A DNA stretch of 64,000 bases from Nematostella vectensis (GCF_932526225.1 NC_064041.1:8120313-8184312), one strand, 5' to 3'. Positions 38,786 to 49,574 are shown, counted from the stretch's first letter. Numbers and translations are program-made. The notes: generated from the letters alone by a model not told the origin.

Positions 38786-38856
38786 GCACTGGTGGTTCAG
38801 TGGTAGAATTCTCGCCTGCCACGCGTGAAGCCCGGGTTCGATTCCCGGCCAGTGCA
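38786..38856 (+). tRNA. tRNA-Gly-GCC: tRNA-Gly (GCC), T42
   Basis: Repeat 46. A45 form with T42. Confidence 0.9.
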
Positions 38857-39020
38857 ATGTTTATTTTGTTTTTGGCTGGAACACATCAAATGCAAATGTC
38901 AGTACCTATATTTTCTATTAAGGTCCTGTGTTGTGTACTTAAATCGGTGAACTGTAGATTAAAAGCATAGCTTTAACACAAGAAACAAAACCGAATTTCC
39001 TCCCCAAGGCTTCAATCGTT

Positions 39021-39092
39021 AGCAGAGTGGCGCAGTGGAAGCGTGCTGAGCCCATAACCCAGAGGTCCGAGGATCGAAACCTTGCTCTGCTA
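39021..39092 (+). tRNA. tRNA-iMet-CAT: Initiator tRNA-Met (CAT), A30
   Basis: Repeat 46. A30 as in 707; T7. Confidence 0.88.
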
Positions 39093-39348
39093 GAGGTGCG
39101 TCATTTTTTTGTCGAAGATATCAAGAAGAGAAACAAAACATTAGCAATTGTATTCGAGCCAATAAAGATTGTGTTTGTACAAAATTTCAAAGCTACTCGC
39201 GCAAAATTATAGAGACTCTCTTGCAAGCTAAAAACTGTGTTTGATTGTTTTCAACGTGTCTTTATGATTTTGCGTTTGTATTTAAATATCCTGGAAAGCA
39301 GTTCAGAATCAGCCATATGCAGCTTCATGTGCTTTAGTTCTGATTACT

Positions 39349-39421
39349 GGGGAATTAGCTCAAATGGTAGAGCGCCCGCTTAGCATGCGGGAGGTACCGG
39401 GATCGATACCCGGATTTTCCA
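39349..39421 (+). tRNA. tRNA-Ala-AGC: tRNA-Ala (AGC), A5/T69 acceptor
   Basis: Repeat 47. Same form as 11707; T8. Confidence 0.92.
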
Positions 39422-39620
39422 GATTTTTTTTGCTTGGTAAAGAGAAATCCATTTTTTAGGCAATTTCGACTAAGTTAGAGTGCAAATAATGCCTATTGGA
39501 ATAATAAAAAGCGTTTTAGAATTTGATTTTCAACCACCTCAGAAGACAGGTCTTATCAATCAAATCGACACGAATTTATTTTGTACTGTATCTGGAAATA
39601 TTCTGCTGCTAAACAGGAAG

Positions 39621-39691
39621 GCACTGGTGGTTCAGTGGTAGAATTCTCGCCTGCCACGCGGGAAGCCCGGGTTCGATTCCCGGCCAGTGCA
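39621..39691 (+). tRNA. tRNA-Gly-GCC: tRNA-Gly (GCC)
   Basis: Repeat 47. Reference A45 form. Confidence 0.96.
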
Positions 39692-39855
39692 ATGTTTATT
39701 TTGTTTTTGGCTGGAAAACATCAAATGCAAATGTCAGTACCTATATTTTCTATAAAACTCCTGTGTTGTGTACTTAAATCGGTAAACTGCAAATTAAAAT
39801 CATAGCTTTAGCACAAGAAACAAAACCGAATTTCCTCCCCAAGGCTTCAATCATT

Positions 39856-39927
39856 AGCAGAGTGGCGCAGTGGAAGCGTGCTGGGCCCATAACCCAGAGG
39901 TCCGAGGATCGAAACCTTGCTCTGCTA
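39856..39927 (+). tRNA. tRNA-iMet-CAT: Initiator tRNA-Met (CAT)
   Basis: Repeat 47. Reference bases; T5. Confidence 0.96.
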
Positions 39928-40183
39928 GAGGTGCGTCTTTTTGTTGTCGAAGATATCAAGAAGAGAAACAAAACATTAGCAATTGTATTCGAGCCAATAA
40001 AGATTGTGTTTGTACAAAATTTCAAAACTACTCGCGCAAAATTATAGAGACTCTCTTGCAAGCTAAAAACTTTGTTTGATTGTTTTCAATGTGTCTTTAT
40101 GATTTTGCGTTTGTATTTAAATATCCTGGAAAGCAGTTCAGAATCAGCCATATGCAGCTTCATGTGGTTTAGTTCTGATTACT

Positions 40184-40256
40184 GGGGGATTAGCTCAAAT
40201 GGTAGAGCGCCCGCTTAGCATGCGGGAGGTACCGGGATCGATACCCGGATTCTCCA
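40184..40256 (+). tRNA. tRNA-Ala-AGC: tRNA-Ala (AGC)
   Basis: Repeat 48. Reference bases; T6. Confidence 0.96.
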
Positions 40257-40454
40257 GATTTTTTCGCTTTGTAAAGAGAAATCCATTTTTTAGGCAATTT
40301 CGACTAAGTTAGAGTGCAAATAATGCCTATTGGAATAATAAAAAGTGTTTTAGAATTTGATTTTCAACCACCTCAGAAGACAGGTCTTATCAATCAAATC
40401 GACGCGAATTTATTTTGTACTGTATCTGGAAATATTTTGCTGCTAAACAGGAAG

Positions 40455-40525
40455 GCACTGGTGGTTCAGTGGTAGAATTCTTGCCTGCCACGCGGGAAGC
40501 CCGGGTTCGATTCCCGGCCAGTGCA
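40455..40525 (+). tRNA. tRNA-Gly-GCC: tRNA-Gly (GCC), T29
   Basis: Repeat 48. A45 form; T29 makes a U29:G41 wobble. Confidence 0.93.
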
Positions 40526-40689
40526 ATGTTTATTTTGTTTTTGGCTGGAAAACATCAAATGCAAATGTCAGTACCTATATTTTCTATGAAACTCCTGTGT
40601 TGTGTACTTAAATCGGTAAACTGCAAATTAAAATCATAGCTTTAACACAAGAAACAAAACCGAATTTCCTCCCCAAGGCTTCAATCGTT

Positions 40690-40761
40690 AGCAGAGTGGC
40701 GCAGTGGAAGCGTGGTGGGCCCATAACCCAGAGGTCCGAGGATCGAAACCTTGCTCTGCTA
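40690..40761 (+). tRNA. tRNA-iMet-CAT: Initiator tRNA-Met (CAT), G27
   Basis: Repeat 48. G27 gives a G27:G43 mismatch at the top of the anticodon stem; T4. Confidence 0.9.
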
Positions 40762-41017
40762 GAGGTGCGTCATTTTGTTGTCGAAGATATCAAGAAGAGA
40801 AACAAAACATTAGCAATTGTATTCGAGCCAATAAAGATTGTGTTTGTACAAAATTTCAAAACTACTCGCGCAAAATTATAGAGACTCTCTTGCAAGCTAA
40901 AAACTTTGTTTGATTGTTTTCAATGTGTCTTTATGATTTTGCGTTTGTATTTAAATATCCTGGAAAGCAGTTCAGAATCAGCCATATGCAGCTTCATGTG
41001 GTTTAGTTCTGATTACT

Positions 41018-41090
41018 GGGGGATTAGCTCAAATGGTAGAGCGCCCGCTTAGCATGCGGGAGGTACCGGGATCGATACCCGGATTCTCCA
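41018..41090 (+). tRNA. tRNA-Ala-AGC: tRNA-Ala (AGC)
   Basis: Repeat 49. Reference bases; T7. Confidence 0.96.
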
Positions 41091-41288
41091 GATTTTTTTG
41101 CTTGGTAAAGAGAAATCCATTTTTTAGGCAATTTCGACTAAGTTAGAGTGCAAATAATGCCTATTGGAATAATAAAAAGTGTTTTAGAATTTGATTTTCA
41201 ACCACCTCAGAAGACAGGTCTTATCAATCAAATCGACACGAATTTATTTTGTACTGTATCTGGAAATATTCTGCTGCTAAACAGGAAG

Positions 41289-41359
41289 GCACTGGTGGTT
41301 CAGTGGTAGAATTCTCGCCTGCCACGCGGGAAGCCCGGGTTCGATTCCCGGCCAGTGCA
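41289..41359 (+). tRNA. tRNA-Gly-GCC: tRNA-Gly (GCC)
   Basis: Repeat 49. Reference A45 form. Confidence 0.96.
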
Positions 41360-41523
41360 ATGTTTATTTTGTTTTTGGCTGGAAAACATCAAATGCAAAT
41401 GTCAGTACCTATATTTTCTATGAAACTCCTGTGTTGTGTACTTAAATCGGTAAACTGCAAATTAAAATCATAGCTTTAGCACAAGAAACAAAACCGAATT
41501 TCCTCCCCAAGGCTTCAATCATT

Positions 41524-41595
41524 AGCAGAGTGGCGCAGTGGAAGCGTGCTGGGCCCATAACCCAGAGGTCCGAGGATCGAAACCTTGCTCTGCTA
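41524..41595 (+). tRNA. tRNA-iMet-CAT: Initiator tRNA-Met (CAT)
   Basis: Repeat 49. Reference bases; T5. Confidence 0.96.
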
Positions 41596-41851
41596 GAGGT
41601 GCGTCTTTTTGTTGTCGAAGATATCAAGAATAGAAACAAAACATTAGCAATTGTATTCGAGCCAATAAAGATTGTGTTTGTACAAAATTTCAAAACTACT
41701 CGCGCAAAATTATAGAGACTCTCTTGCAAGCTAAAAACTTTGTTTGATTGTTTTCAATGTGTCTTTATGATTTTGCGTTTGTATTTAAATATCCTGGAAA
41801 GCAGTTCAGAATCAGCCATATGCAGCTTCATGTGGTTTAGTTCTGATTACT

Positions 41852-41924
41852 GGGGGATTAGCTCAAATGGTAGAGCGCCCGCTTAGCATGCGGGAGGTAC
41901 CGGGATCGATACCCGGATTCTCCA
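41852..41924 (+). tRNA. tRNA-Ala-AGC: tRNA-Ala (AGC)
   Basis: Repeat 50. Reference bases; T6. Confidence 0.96.
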
Positions 41925-42122
41925 GATTTTTTCGCTTGGTAAAGAGAAATCCATTTTTTAGGCAATTTCGACTAAGTTAGAGTGCAAATAATGCCTATTG
42001 GAATAATAAAAAGTGTTTTAGAATTTGATTTTCAACCACCTCAGAAGACAGGTCTTATCAATCAAATCGACGCGAATTTATTTTGTACTGTATCTGGAAA
42101 TATTTTGCTGCTAAACAGGAAG

Positions 42123-42193
42123 GCACTGGTGGTTCAGTGGTAGAATTCTCGCCTGCCACGCGGGAAGCCCGGGTTCGATTCCCGGCCAGTGCA
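42123..42193 (+). tRNA. tRNA-Gly-GCC: tRNA-Gly (GCC)
   Basis: Repeat 50. Reference A45 form. Confidence 0.96.
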
Positions 42194-42357
42194 ATGTTTA
42201 TTTTGTTTTTGGCTGGAAAACATCAAATGCAAATGTCAGTACCTATATTTTCTATAAAACTCCTGTGTTGTGTACTTAAATCGGTAAACTGCAAATTAAA
42301 ATCATAGCTTTAACACAAGAAACAAAACCGAATTTCCTCCCCAAGGCTTCAATCGTT

Positions 42358-42429
42358 AGCAGAGTGGCGCAGTGGAAGCGTGCTGGGCCCATAACCCAGA
42401 GGTCCGAGGATCGAAACCTTGCTCTGCTA
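42358..42429 (+). tRNA. tRNA-iMet-CAT: Initiator tRNA-Met (CAT)
   Basis: Repeat 50. Reference bases; T4. Confidence 0.96.
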
Positions 42430-42685
42430 GAGGTGCGTCATTTTGTTGTCGAAGATATCAAGAAGAGAAACAAAACATTAGCAATTGTATTCGAGCCAAT
42501 AAAGATTGTGTTTGTACAAAATTTCAAAACTACTCGCGCAAAATTATAGAGACTCTCTTGCAAGCTAAAAACTTTGTTTGATTGTTTTCAATGTGTCTTT
42601 ATGATTTTGCGTTTGTATTTAAATATCCTGGAAAGCAGTTCAGAATCAGCCATATGCAGCTTCATGTGGTTTAGTTCTGATTACT

Positions 42686-42758
42686 GGGGGATTAGCTCAA
42701 ATGGTAGAGCGCCCGCTTAGCATGCGGGAGGTACCGGGATCGATACCCGGATTCTCCA
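42686..42758 (+). tRNA. tRNA-Ala-AGC: tRNA-Ala (AGC)
   Basis: Repeat 51. Reference bases; T7. Confidence 0.96.
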
Positions 42759-42956
42759 GATTTTTTTGCTTGGTAAAGAGAAATCCATTTTTTAGGCAAT
42801 TTCGACTAAGTTAGAGTGCAAATAATGCCTATTGGAATAATAAAAAGTGTTTTAGAATTTGGTTTTCAACCACCTCAGAAGACAGGTCTTATCAATCAAA
42901 TCGACGTGAATTTATTTTGTACTGTATCTGGAAATATTTTGCTGCTAAACAGGAAG

Positions 42957-43027
42957 GCACTGGTGGTTCAGTGGTAGAATTCTCGCCTGCCACGCGTGAA
43001 GCCCGGGTTCGATTACCTGCCAGTGCA
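42957..43027 (+). tRNA. tRNA-Gly-GCC: tRNA-Gly (GCC), T42, A61/T64
   Basis: Repeat 51. Same form as 17816. Confidence 0.75.
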
Positions 43028-43191
43028 ATGTTTATTTTGTTTTTGGCTGGAAAACATCAAATGCAAATGTCAGTACCTATATTTTCTATTAAACTCCTGT
43101 GTTGTGTACTTAAATCGGTAAACTGCAAATTTAAAGCATAGCTTTAACACAAGAAACAAAACCGATTTTCCTTCCAAAGGCTTCAATGGTC

Positions 43192-43263
43192 AGCAGAGTG
43201 GCGCAGTGGAAGCATGCTGGGCCCATAACACAGAGGTCCGAGGATCGAAACCTTGCTCTGCTA
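43192..43263 (+). tRNA. tRNA-iMet-CAT: Initiator tRNA-Met (CAT), A24/A40
   Basis: Repeat 51. Lineage of 3204; T7. Confidence 0.85.
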
Positions 43264-43518
43264 GAGGTGCGTCATTTTTTTGGCGCTGATATCAAGAAGA
43301 TAAACAAACATTAGCAATTGTATTCGAGCCAAAAAAGATTGTGTTTGTACAAAATTTCAAAACTACTCGCGCAAAATTATAGAGACTCTCTTGCAAGCTA
43401 AAAACTTTGTTTGATTGTTTTCAATGTGTCTTTATGATTTTGCGTTTGTATTTAAATATCCTGGAAAGCAGTTCAGAATCAGCCATATGCAGCTTCATGT
43501 GGTTTAGTTCTGATTACT

Positions 43519-43591
43519 GGGGGATTAGCTCAAATGGTAGAGCGCCCGCTTAGCATGCGGGAGGTACCGGGATCGATACCCGGATTCTCCA
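43519..43591 (+). tRNA. tRNA-Ala-AGC: tRNA-Ala (AGC)
   Basis: Repeat 52. Reference bases; T5. Confidence 0.96.
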
Positions 43592-43789
43592 GAATTTTTC
43601 GCTTGGTAAAGAGAAATCCATTTTTTAGGCAATTTCGACTAAGTTAGAGTGCAAATAATGCCTATTGGAATAATAAAAAGCGTTTTAGAATTTGATTTTC
43701 AACCACCTCAGAAGACAGGTCTTATCAATCAAATCGACACGAATTTATTTTGTACTGTATCTGGAAATATTTTGCTGCTAAACAGGAAG

Positions 43790-43860
43790 GCACTGGTCGT
43801 TCAGTGGTAGAATTCTCGCCTGCCACGCGTGAAGCCCGGGTTCGATTTCCGGCCAGTGCA
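43790..43860 (+). tRNA. tRNA-Gly-GCC: tRNA-Gly (GCC), C9, T42, T61
   Basis: Repeat 52. C9 form with T28:T42 mismatch and a G53:U61 wobble. Confidence 0.83.
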
Positions 43861-44033
43861 ATGTTTCTTTTGTTTTTGGCTGGAAAACATCAAATGCAAA
43901 TGTCAGTACCTATATTTTCTATTAAACTCCTGTGTTGTGTACTTAAATCGGTAAACTGCAAATTAAAAGCATAGCTTTAACACAAGAAACAAAACCGATT
44001 TTCCTTCCAAAGGCTTCAATGGTCAGCAGAGTG

Positions 44034-44104
44034 GCGCTGGTGGTTCAGTGGTAGAATTCTCGCCTGCCACGCGGGAGGCCCGGTTTCGATTCCCGGCCAG
44101 TGCA
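44034..44104 (+). tRNA. Fusion-derived tRNA-Gly (GCC) with G3:U70, T53
   Basis: Copy 5 of 6; iMet remnant 44025-44037. D arm normal; T53 breaks G53:C61 and the B box. Confidence 0.75.
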
Positions 44105-44268
44105 ATGTTTATTTTGTTTTTGGCTGGAAAACATCAAATGCAAATGTCAGTACCTATATTTTCTATGAAACTCCTGTGTTGTGTACTTAAATCGGTAAAC
44201 TGCAAATTAAAATCATAGCTTTAACACAAGAAAGAAAACCGAATTTCCTCCCCAAGGCTTCAATCGTT

Positions 44269-44340
44269 AGCAGAGTGGCGCAGTGGAAGCGTGCTGGGCC
44301 CATAACCCAGAGGTCCGAGGATCGAAACCTTGCTCTGCTA
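44269..44340 (+). tRNA. tRNA-iMet-CAT: Initiator tRNA-Met (CAT)
   Basis: Repeat 52. Reference bases; C-interrupted T4. Confidence 0.96.
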
Positions 44341-44594
44341 GAGGTGCGTCATTCTTTTGGCTCTGATATCAAGAAGATTTACAAACATTAGCAATTGTAT
44401 TCGAGCCAAAAAAGATTGTGTTTGTACAAATTTCAAAACTACTCGCGCAAAATTATAGAGACTCTCTTGCAAGCTAAAAACTTTGTTTGATTGTTTTCAA
44501 TGTGTCTTTATGATTTTGCGTTTGTATTTAAATATCCTGGAAAGCAGTTCAGAATCAGCCATATGCAGCTTCATGTGGTTTAGTTCTGATTACT

Positions 44595-44667
44595 GGGGGA
44601 TTAGCTCAAATGGTAGAGCTCCCGCTTAGCATGCGGGAGGTACCGGGATCGATACCCGGATTCTCCA
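44595..44667 (+). tRNA. tRNA-Ala-AGC: tRNA-Ala (AGC), T26
   Basis: Repeat 53. T26 in the joining position; T7. Confidence 0.93.
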
Positions 44668-44865
44668 GATTTTTTTGCTTGGTAAAGAGAAATCCATTTT
44701 TTAGGCAATTTCGACTAAGTTAGAGTGCAAATAATGCCTATTGGAATAATAAAAAGTGTTTTAGAATTTGATTTTCAACCACCTCAGAAGACAGGTCTTA
44801 TCAATCAAATCGACGCGAATTTATTTTGTACTGTATCTGGAAATATTTTGCTGCTAAACAGGAAG

Positions 44866-44936
44866 GCACTGGTGGTTCAGTGGTAGAATTCTCGCCTGCC
44901 ACGCGGGAAGCCTGGGTTCGATTCCCGGCCAGTGCA
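44866..44936 (+). tRNA. tRNA-Gly-GCC: tRNA-Gly (GCC), T50
   Basis: Repeat 53. A45 form; U50:G64 wobble. Confidence 0.93.
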
Positions 44937-45100
44937 ATGTTTATTTTGTTTTTGGCTGGAAAACATCAAATGCAAATGTCAGTACCTATATTTTCTATTA
45001 AACTCCTGTGTTGTGTACTTAAATCGGTAAACTGCAAATTAAAAGCATAGCTTTAACACAAGAAACAAAACCGATTTTCCTTCCAAAGGCTTCAATGGTC

Positions 45101-45172
45101 AGCAGAGTGGCGCAGTGGAAGCGTGCTGGGCCCATAACCCAGAGGTCCGAGGATCGAAACCTTGCTCTGCTA
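45101..45172 (+). tRNA. tRNA-iMet-CAT: Initiator tRNA-Met (CAT)
   Basis: Repeat 53. Reference bases; T7. Confidence 0.96.
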
Positions 45173-45425
45173 GAGGTGCGTCATTTTTTTGGCGCTGATA
45201 TCAAGAAGATAAACAAACATTAGCAATTGTATTCGAGCCAAAAAAGATTGTGTTTGTACAAAATTTCAAAACTACTCGCGCAAAATTATAGACTCTCTTG
45301 CAAGCTAAAAACTTTGTTTGATTGTTTTCAATGTGTCTTTATGATTTTGCGTTTGTATTTAAATATCCTGGAAAGCAGTTCAGAATCAGCCATATGCAGC
45401 TTCATGTGGTTTAGTTCTGATTACT

Positions 45426-45498
45426 GGGGGATTAGCTCAAATGGTAGAGCGCCCGCTTAGCATGCGGGAGGTACCGGGATCGATACCCGGATTCTCCA
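45426..45498 (+). tRNA. tRNA-Ala-AGC: tRNA-Ala (AGC)
   Basis: Repeat 54. Reference bases; T6. Confidence 0.96.
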
Positions 45499-45696
45499 GA
45501 TTTTTTCGCTTGGTAAAGAGAAATCCATTTTTTAGGCAATTTCGACTAAGTTAGAGTGCAAATAATGCCTATTGGAATAATAAAAAGCGTTTTAGAATTT
45601 GATTTTCAACCACCTCAGAAGACATGTCTTATCAATCAAATCGACACGAATTTATTTTGTACTGTATCTGGAAATATTCTGCTGCTAAACAGGAAG

Positions 45697-45767
45697 GCAC
45701 TGGTGGTTCAGTGGTAGAATTCTCGCCTGCCACGCGGGAAGCCCGGGTTCGATTCCCGGCCAGTGCA
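45697..45767 (+). tRNA. tRNA-Gly-GCC: tRNA-Gly (GCC)
   Basis: Repeat 54. Reference A45 form. Confidence 0.96.
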
Positions 45768-45931
45768 ATGTTTATTTTATTTTTGGCTGGAAAACATCAA
45801 ATGCAAATGTCAGTACCTATATTTTCTATTAAACTCCTGTGTTGTGTACTTAAATCGGTAAACTGCAAATTAAAAGCATAGCTTTAACACAAGAAACAAA
45901 ACCGATTTTCCTTCCAAAGGCTTCAATGGTC

Positions 45932-46003
45932 AGCAGAGTGGCGCAGTGGAAGCGTGCTGGGCCCAAAACCCAGAGGTCCGAGGATCGAAACCTTGCTCTG
46001 CTA
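45932..46003 (+). tRNA. Initiator tRNA-Met body with CAA (Leu) anticodon
   Basis: Repeat 54. The only change is T36 to A (loop CCCAAAA), giving anticodon CAA with A37 kept. All stems, G:C triplet, A and B boxes and T7 are intact, so this is the best candidate for a working initiator that reads UUG. Confidence 0.85.
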
Positions 46004-46256
46004 GAGGTGCGTCATTTTTTTGGCGCTGATATCAAGAAGATAAACAAACATTAGCAATTGTATTCGAGCCAAAAAAGATTGTGTTTGTACAAAATTTCAA
46101 AACTACTCGCGCAAAATTATAGACTCTCTTGCAAGCTAAAAACTTTGTTTGATTGTTTTCAATGTGTCTTTATGATTTTGCGTTTGTATTTAAATATCCT
46201 GGAAAGCAGTTCAGAATCAGCCATATGCAGCTTCATGTGGTTTAGTTCTGATTACT

Positions 46257-46329
46257 GGGGGATTAGCTCAAATGGTAGAGCGCCCGCTTAGCATGCGGGA
46301 GGTACCGGGATCGATACCCGGATTCTCCA
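46257..46329 (+). tRNA. tRNA-Ala-AGC: tRNA-Ala (AGC)
   Basis: Repeat 55. Reference bases; T6. Confidence 0.96.
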
Positions 46330-46527
46330 GATTTTTTCGCTTGGTAAAAAGAAATCCATTTTTTAGGCAATTTCGACTAAGTTAGAGTGCAAATAATGCC
46401 TATTGGAATAATAAAAAGCGTTTTAGAATTTGATTTTCAACCACCTCAGAAGACAGGTCTTATCAATCAAATCGACACGAGTTTATTTTGTACTGTATCT
46501 GGAAATATTTTGCTGCTAAACAGGAAG

Positions 46528-46598
46528 GCACTGGTCGTTCAGTGGTAGAATTCTCGCCTGCCACGCGGGAAGCCCGGGTTCGATTCCCGGCCAGTGCA
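46528..46598 (+). tRNA. tRNA-Gly-GCC: tRNA-Gly (GCC), C9
   Basis: Repeat 55. A45 form with C9. Confidence 0.92.
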
Positions 46599-46771
46599 AT
46601 GTTTATTTTGTTTTTGGCTGGAAAACATCAAATGCAAATGTCAGTACCTATATTTTCTATTAAACTCCAGTGTTGTGTACTTAAATCGGTAAACTGCAAA
46701 TTAAAAGCATAGCTTTAACACAAGAAACAAAACCGATTTTCCTTCCAAAGGCTTCAATGGTCAGCAGAGTG

Positions 46772-46842
46772 GCGCTGGTGGTTCAGTGGTAGAATTCTCG
46801 CCTGCCACGCGGGAGGCCCGGGTTCGATTCCCGGCCAGTGCA
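46772..46842 (+). tRNA. Fusion-derived tRNA-Gly (GCC) with G3:U70, otherwise intact
   Basis: Copy 6 of 6; iMet remnant 46763-46775. Same clean form as 32125. Confidence 0.85.
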
Positions 46843-47006
46843 ATGTTTATTTTGTTTTTGGCTGGAAAACATCAAATGCAAATGTCAGTACCTATATTTT
46901 CTATGAAACTCCTGTGTTGTGTACTTAAATCGGTAAACTGCAAATTAAAATCATAGCTTTAACACAAGAAACAAAACCGAATTTCCTCCCCAAGGCTTCA
47001 ATCGTT

Positions 47007-47078
47007 AGCAGAGTGGCGCAGTGGAAGCGTGCTGGGCCCATAACCCAGAGGTCCGAGGATCGAAACCTTGCTCTGCTA
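47007..47078 (+). tRNA. tRNA-iMet-CAT: Initiator tRNA-Met (CAT)
   Basis: Repeat 55. Reference bases; C-interrupted T4. Confidence 0.96.
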
Positions 47079-47333
47079 GAGGTGCGTCATTCTTTTGGCT
47101 CTGATATCAAGAAGATTTACAAACATTAGCAATTGTATTCGAGCCAAAAAAGATTGTGTTTGTACAAAATTTCAAAACTACTCGCGCAAAATTATAGAGA
47201 CTCTCTTGCGAGCTAAAAACTTTGTTTGATTGTTTTCAATGTGTCTTTATGATTTTGCGTTTGTATTTAAATATCCTGGAAAGCAGTTCAGAATCAGCCA
47301 TATGCAGCTTCATGTGGTTTAGTTCTGATTACT

Positions 47334-47406
47334 GGGGGATTAGCTCAAATGGTAGAGCGCCCGCTTAGCATGCGGGAGGTACCGGGATCGATACCCGGAT
47401 TCTCCA
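47334..47406 (+). tRNA. tRNA-Ala-AGC: tRNA-Ala (AGC)
   Basis: Repeat 56. Reference bases; T7. Confidence 0.96.
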
Positions 47407-47604
47407 GATTTTTTTGCTTGGTGAAGAGAAATCCATTTTTTAGGCAATTTCGACTAAGTTAGAGTGCAAATAATGCCTATTGGAATAATAAAAAGTGTTT
47501 TAGAATTTGATTTTCAACCACCTCAGAAGACATGTCTTATCAATCAAATCGACGCGAATTTATTTTGTACTGTATCTGGAAATATTTTGCTGCTAAACAG
47601 GAAG

Positions 47605-47675
47605 GCACTGGTGGTTCAGTGGTAGAATTCTCGCCTGCCACGCGGGAAGCCTGGGTTCGATTCCCTGCCAGTGCA
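47605..47675 (+). tRNA. tRNA-Gly-GCC: tRNA-Gly (GCC), T50/T64
   Basis: Repeat 56. T50 as in 44866 plus T64, giving a T:T mismatch in the T stem. Confidence 0.88.
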
Positions 47676-47839
47676 ATGTTTATTTTGTTTTTGGCTGGAA
47701 AACATCAAATGCAAATGTCAGTACCTATATTTTCTATTAAACTCCTGTGTTGTGTACTTAAATCGGTAAACTGCAAATTAAAAGCATAGCTTTAACACAA
47801 GAAACAAAACCGATTTTCCTTCCAAAGGCTTCAATGGTC

Positions 47840-47911
47840 AGCAGAGTGGCGCAGTGGAAGCGTGCTGGGCCCATAACCCAGAGGTCCGAGGATCGAAACC
47901 TTGCTCTGCTA
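47840..47911 (+). tRNA. tRNA-iMet-CAT: Initiator tRNA-Met (CAT)
   Basis: Repeat 56. Reference bases; T7. Confidence 0.96.
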
Positions 47912-48164
47912 GAGGTGCGTCATTTTTTTGGCGCTGATATCAAGAAGATAAACAAACATTAGCAATTGTATTCGAGCCAAAACAGATTGTGTTTGTACAA
48001 AATTTCAAAACTACTCGCGCAAAATTATTGACTCTCTTGCAAGCTAAAAACTTTGTTTGATTGTTTTCAATGTGTCTTTATGATTTTGCGTTTGTATTTA
48101 AATATCCTGGAAAGCAGTTCAGAATCAGCCATATGCAGCTTCATGTGGTTTAGTTCTGATTACT

Positions 48165-48237
48165 GGGGGATTAGCTCAAATGGTAGAGCGCCCGCTTAGC
48201 ATGCGGGAGGTACCGGGATCGATACCCGGATTCTCCA
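48165..48237 (+). tRNA. tRNA-Ala-AGC: tRNA-Ala (AGC)
   Basis: Repeat 57. Reference bases; T6. Confidence 0.96.
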
Positions 48238-48435
48238 GATTTTTTCGCTTGGTAAAGAGAAATCCATTTTTTAGGCAATTTCGACTAAGTTAGAGTGCAA
48301 ATAATGCCTATTGGAATAACAAAAAGCGTTTTAGAATTTGATTTTCAACCACCTCAGAAGACAGGTCTTATCAATCAAATCGACACGAATTTATTTTGTA
48401 CTGTATCTGGAAATATTCTGCTGCTAAACAGGAAG

Positions 48436-48506
48436 GCACTGGTGGTTCAGTGGTAGAATTCTCGCCTGCCACGCGGGAGGCCCGGGTTCGATTCCCGGCC
48501 AGTGCA
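48436..48506 (+). tRNA. tRNA-Gly-GCC: tRNA-Gly (GCC), G45
   Basis: Repeat 57. Clean G45 form; from here on G45 is the only form. Confidence 0.96.
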
Positions 48507-48670
48507 ATGTTTATTTTGTTTTTGGCTGGAAAACATCAAATGCAAATGTCAGTACCTATATTTTCTATTAAACTCCTGTGTTGTGTACTTAAATCGGTAA
48601 ACTGCAAATTAAAAGCATAGCTTTAACACAAGAAACAAAACCGAATTTCCTCCCCAATGCTTCTGTGGTC

Positions 48671-48742
48671 AGCAGAGTGGCGCAGTGGAAGCGTGCTGGG
48701 CCCATAACCCAGAGGTCCGAGGATCGAAACCTTGCTCTGCTA
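48671..48742 (+). tRNA. tRNA-iMet-CAT: Initiator tRNA-Met (CAT)
   Basis: Repeat 57. Reference bases with the first type C leader; T7. Confidence 0.96.
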
Positions 48743-48997
48743 GAGGTGCGTCATTTTTTTGGCGCTGATATCAAGAAGATAAACAAACATTAGCAATTGT
48801 ATTCGAGCCAATAAAGATTGTGTTTGTACAAAATTTCAAAAATACTCGCGCAAAATTATAGAGACTCTCTTGCAAGCTAAAAACTTTGTTTGATTGTTTT
48901 CAATGTGTCTTTATGATTTTGCGTTTGTATTTAAATATCCTGGAAAGCAGTTCAGAATCAGCCATATGCAGCTTCATGTGGTTTAGTTCTGATTACT

Positions 48998-49069
48998 GGG
49001 GGTTAGCCCAAATGGTAGAGCGCCCGCTTAGCATGCGGGAGGTACCGGGATCGATACCCGGATTCTTCA
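48998..49069 (+). pseudogene. Damaged tRNA-Ala (AGC), one base lost
   Basis: Repeat 58. 72 bases: A6 of the acceptor stem is missing, C12 mismatches A23, and T71 replaces C71. The first terminator is TTTGTT. Likely non-functional. Confidence 0.65.
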
Positions 49070-49267
49070 GATTTGTTCGCTTGGTAAAGAGAAATCCATT
49101 TTTTAGGCAATTTCGACTACGTTAGAGTGCAAATAATGCCTATCGGAATAATAAAAAGCGTTTTAGAATTTGATTTTCAACCACCTCAGAAGACAGGTCT
49201 TATCAATCAAATCGACGCGAATTTATTTTGTACTGTATCTGGAAATATTCTGCTGCTAAACAGGAAG

Positions 49268-49338
49268 GCACTGGTGGTTCAGTGGTAGAATTCTCGCCTG
49301 CCACGCGGGAGGCCCGGGTTCGATTCCCGGCCAGTGCA
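49268..49338 (+). tRNA. tRNA-Gly-GCC: tRNA-Gly (GCC), G45
   Basis: Repeat 58. Clean G45 form. Confidence 0.96.
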
Positions 49339-49502
49339 ATGTTTATTTTGTTTTTGGCTGGAAAACATCAAATGCAAATGTCAGTACCTATATTTTCTAT
49401 GAAACTCCTGTGTTGTGTACTTAAATCGGTAAACTGCAAATTAAAATCATAGCTTTAACACAAGAAACGAAACCGAATTTCCTCCCCAAGGCTTGAATCG
49501 TT

Positions 49503-49574
49503 AGCAGAGTGGCGCAGTGGAAGCGTGCTGGGCCCATAACCCAGAGGTCCGAGGATCGAAACCTTGCTCTGCTA
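49503..49574 (+). tRNA. tRNA-iMet-CAT: Initiator tRNA-Met (CAT)
   Basis: Repeat 58. Reference bases; T6. Confidence 0.96.
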
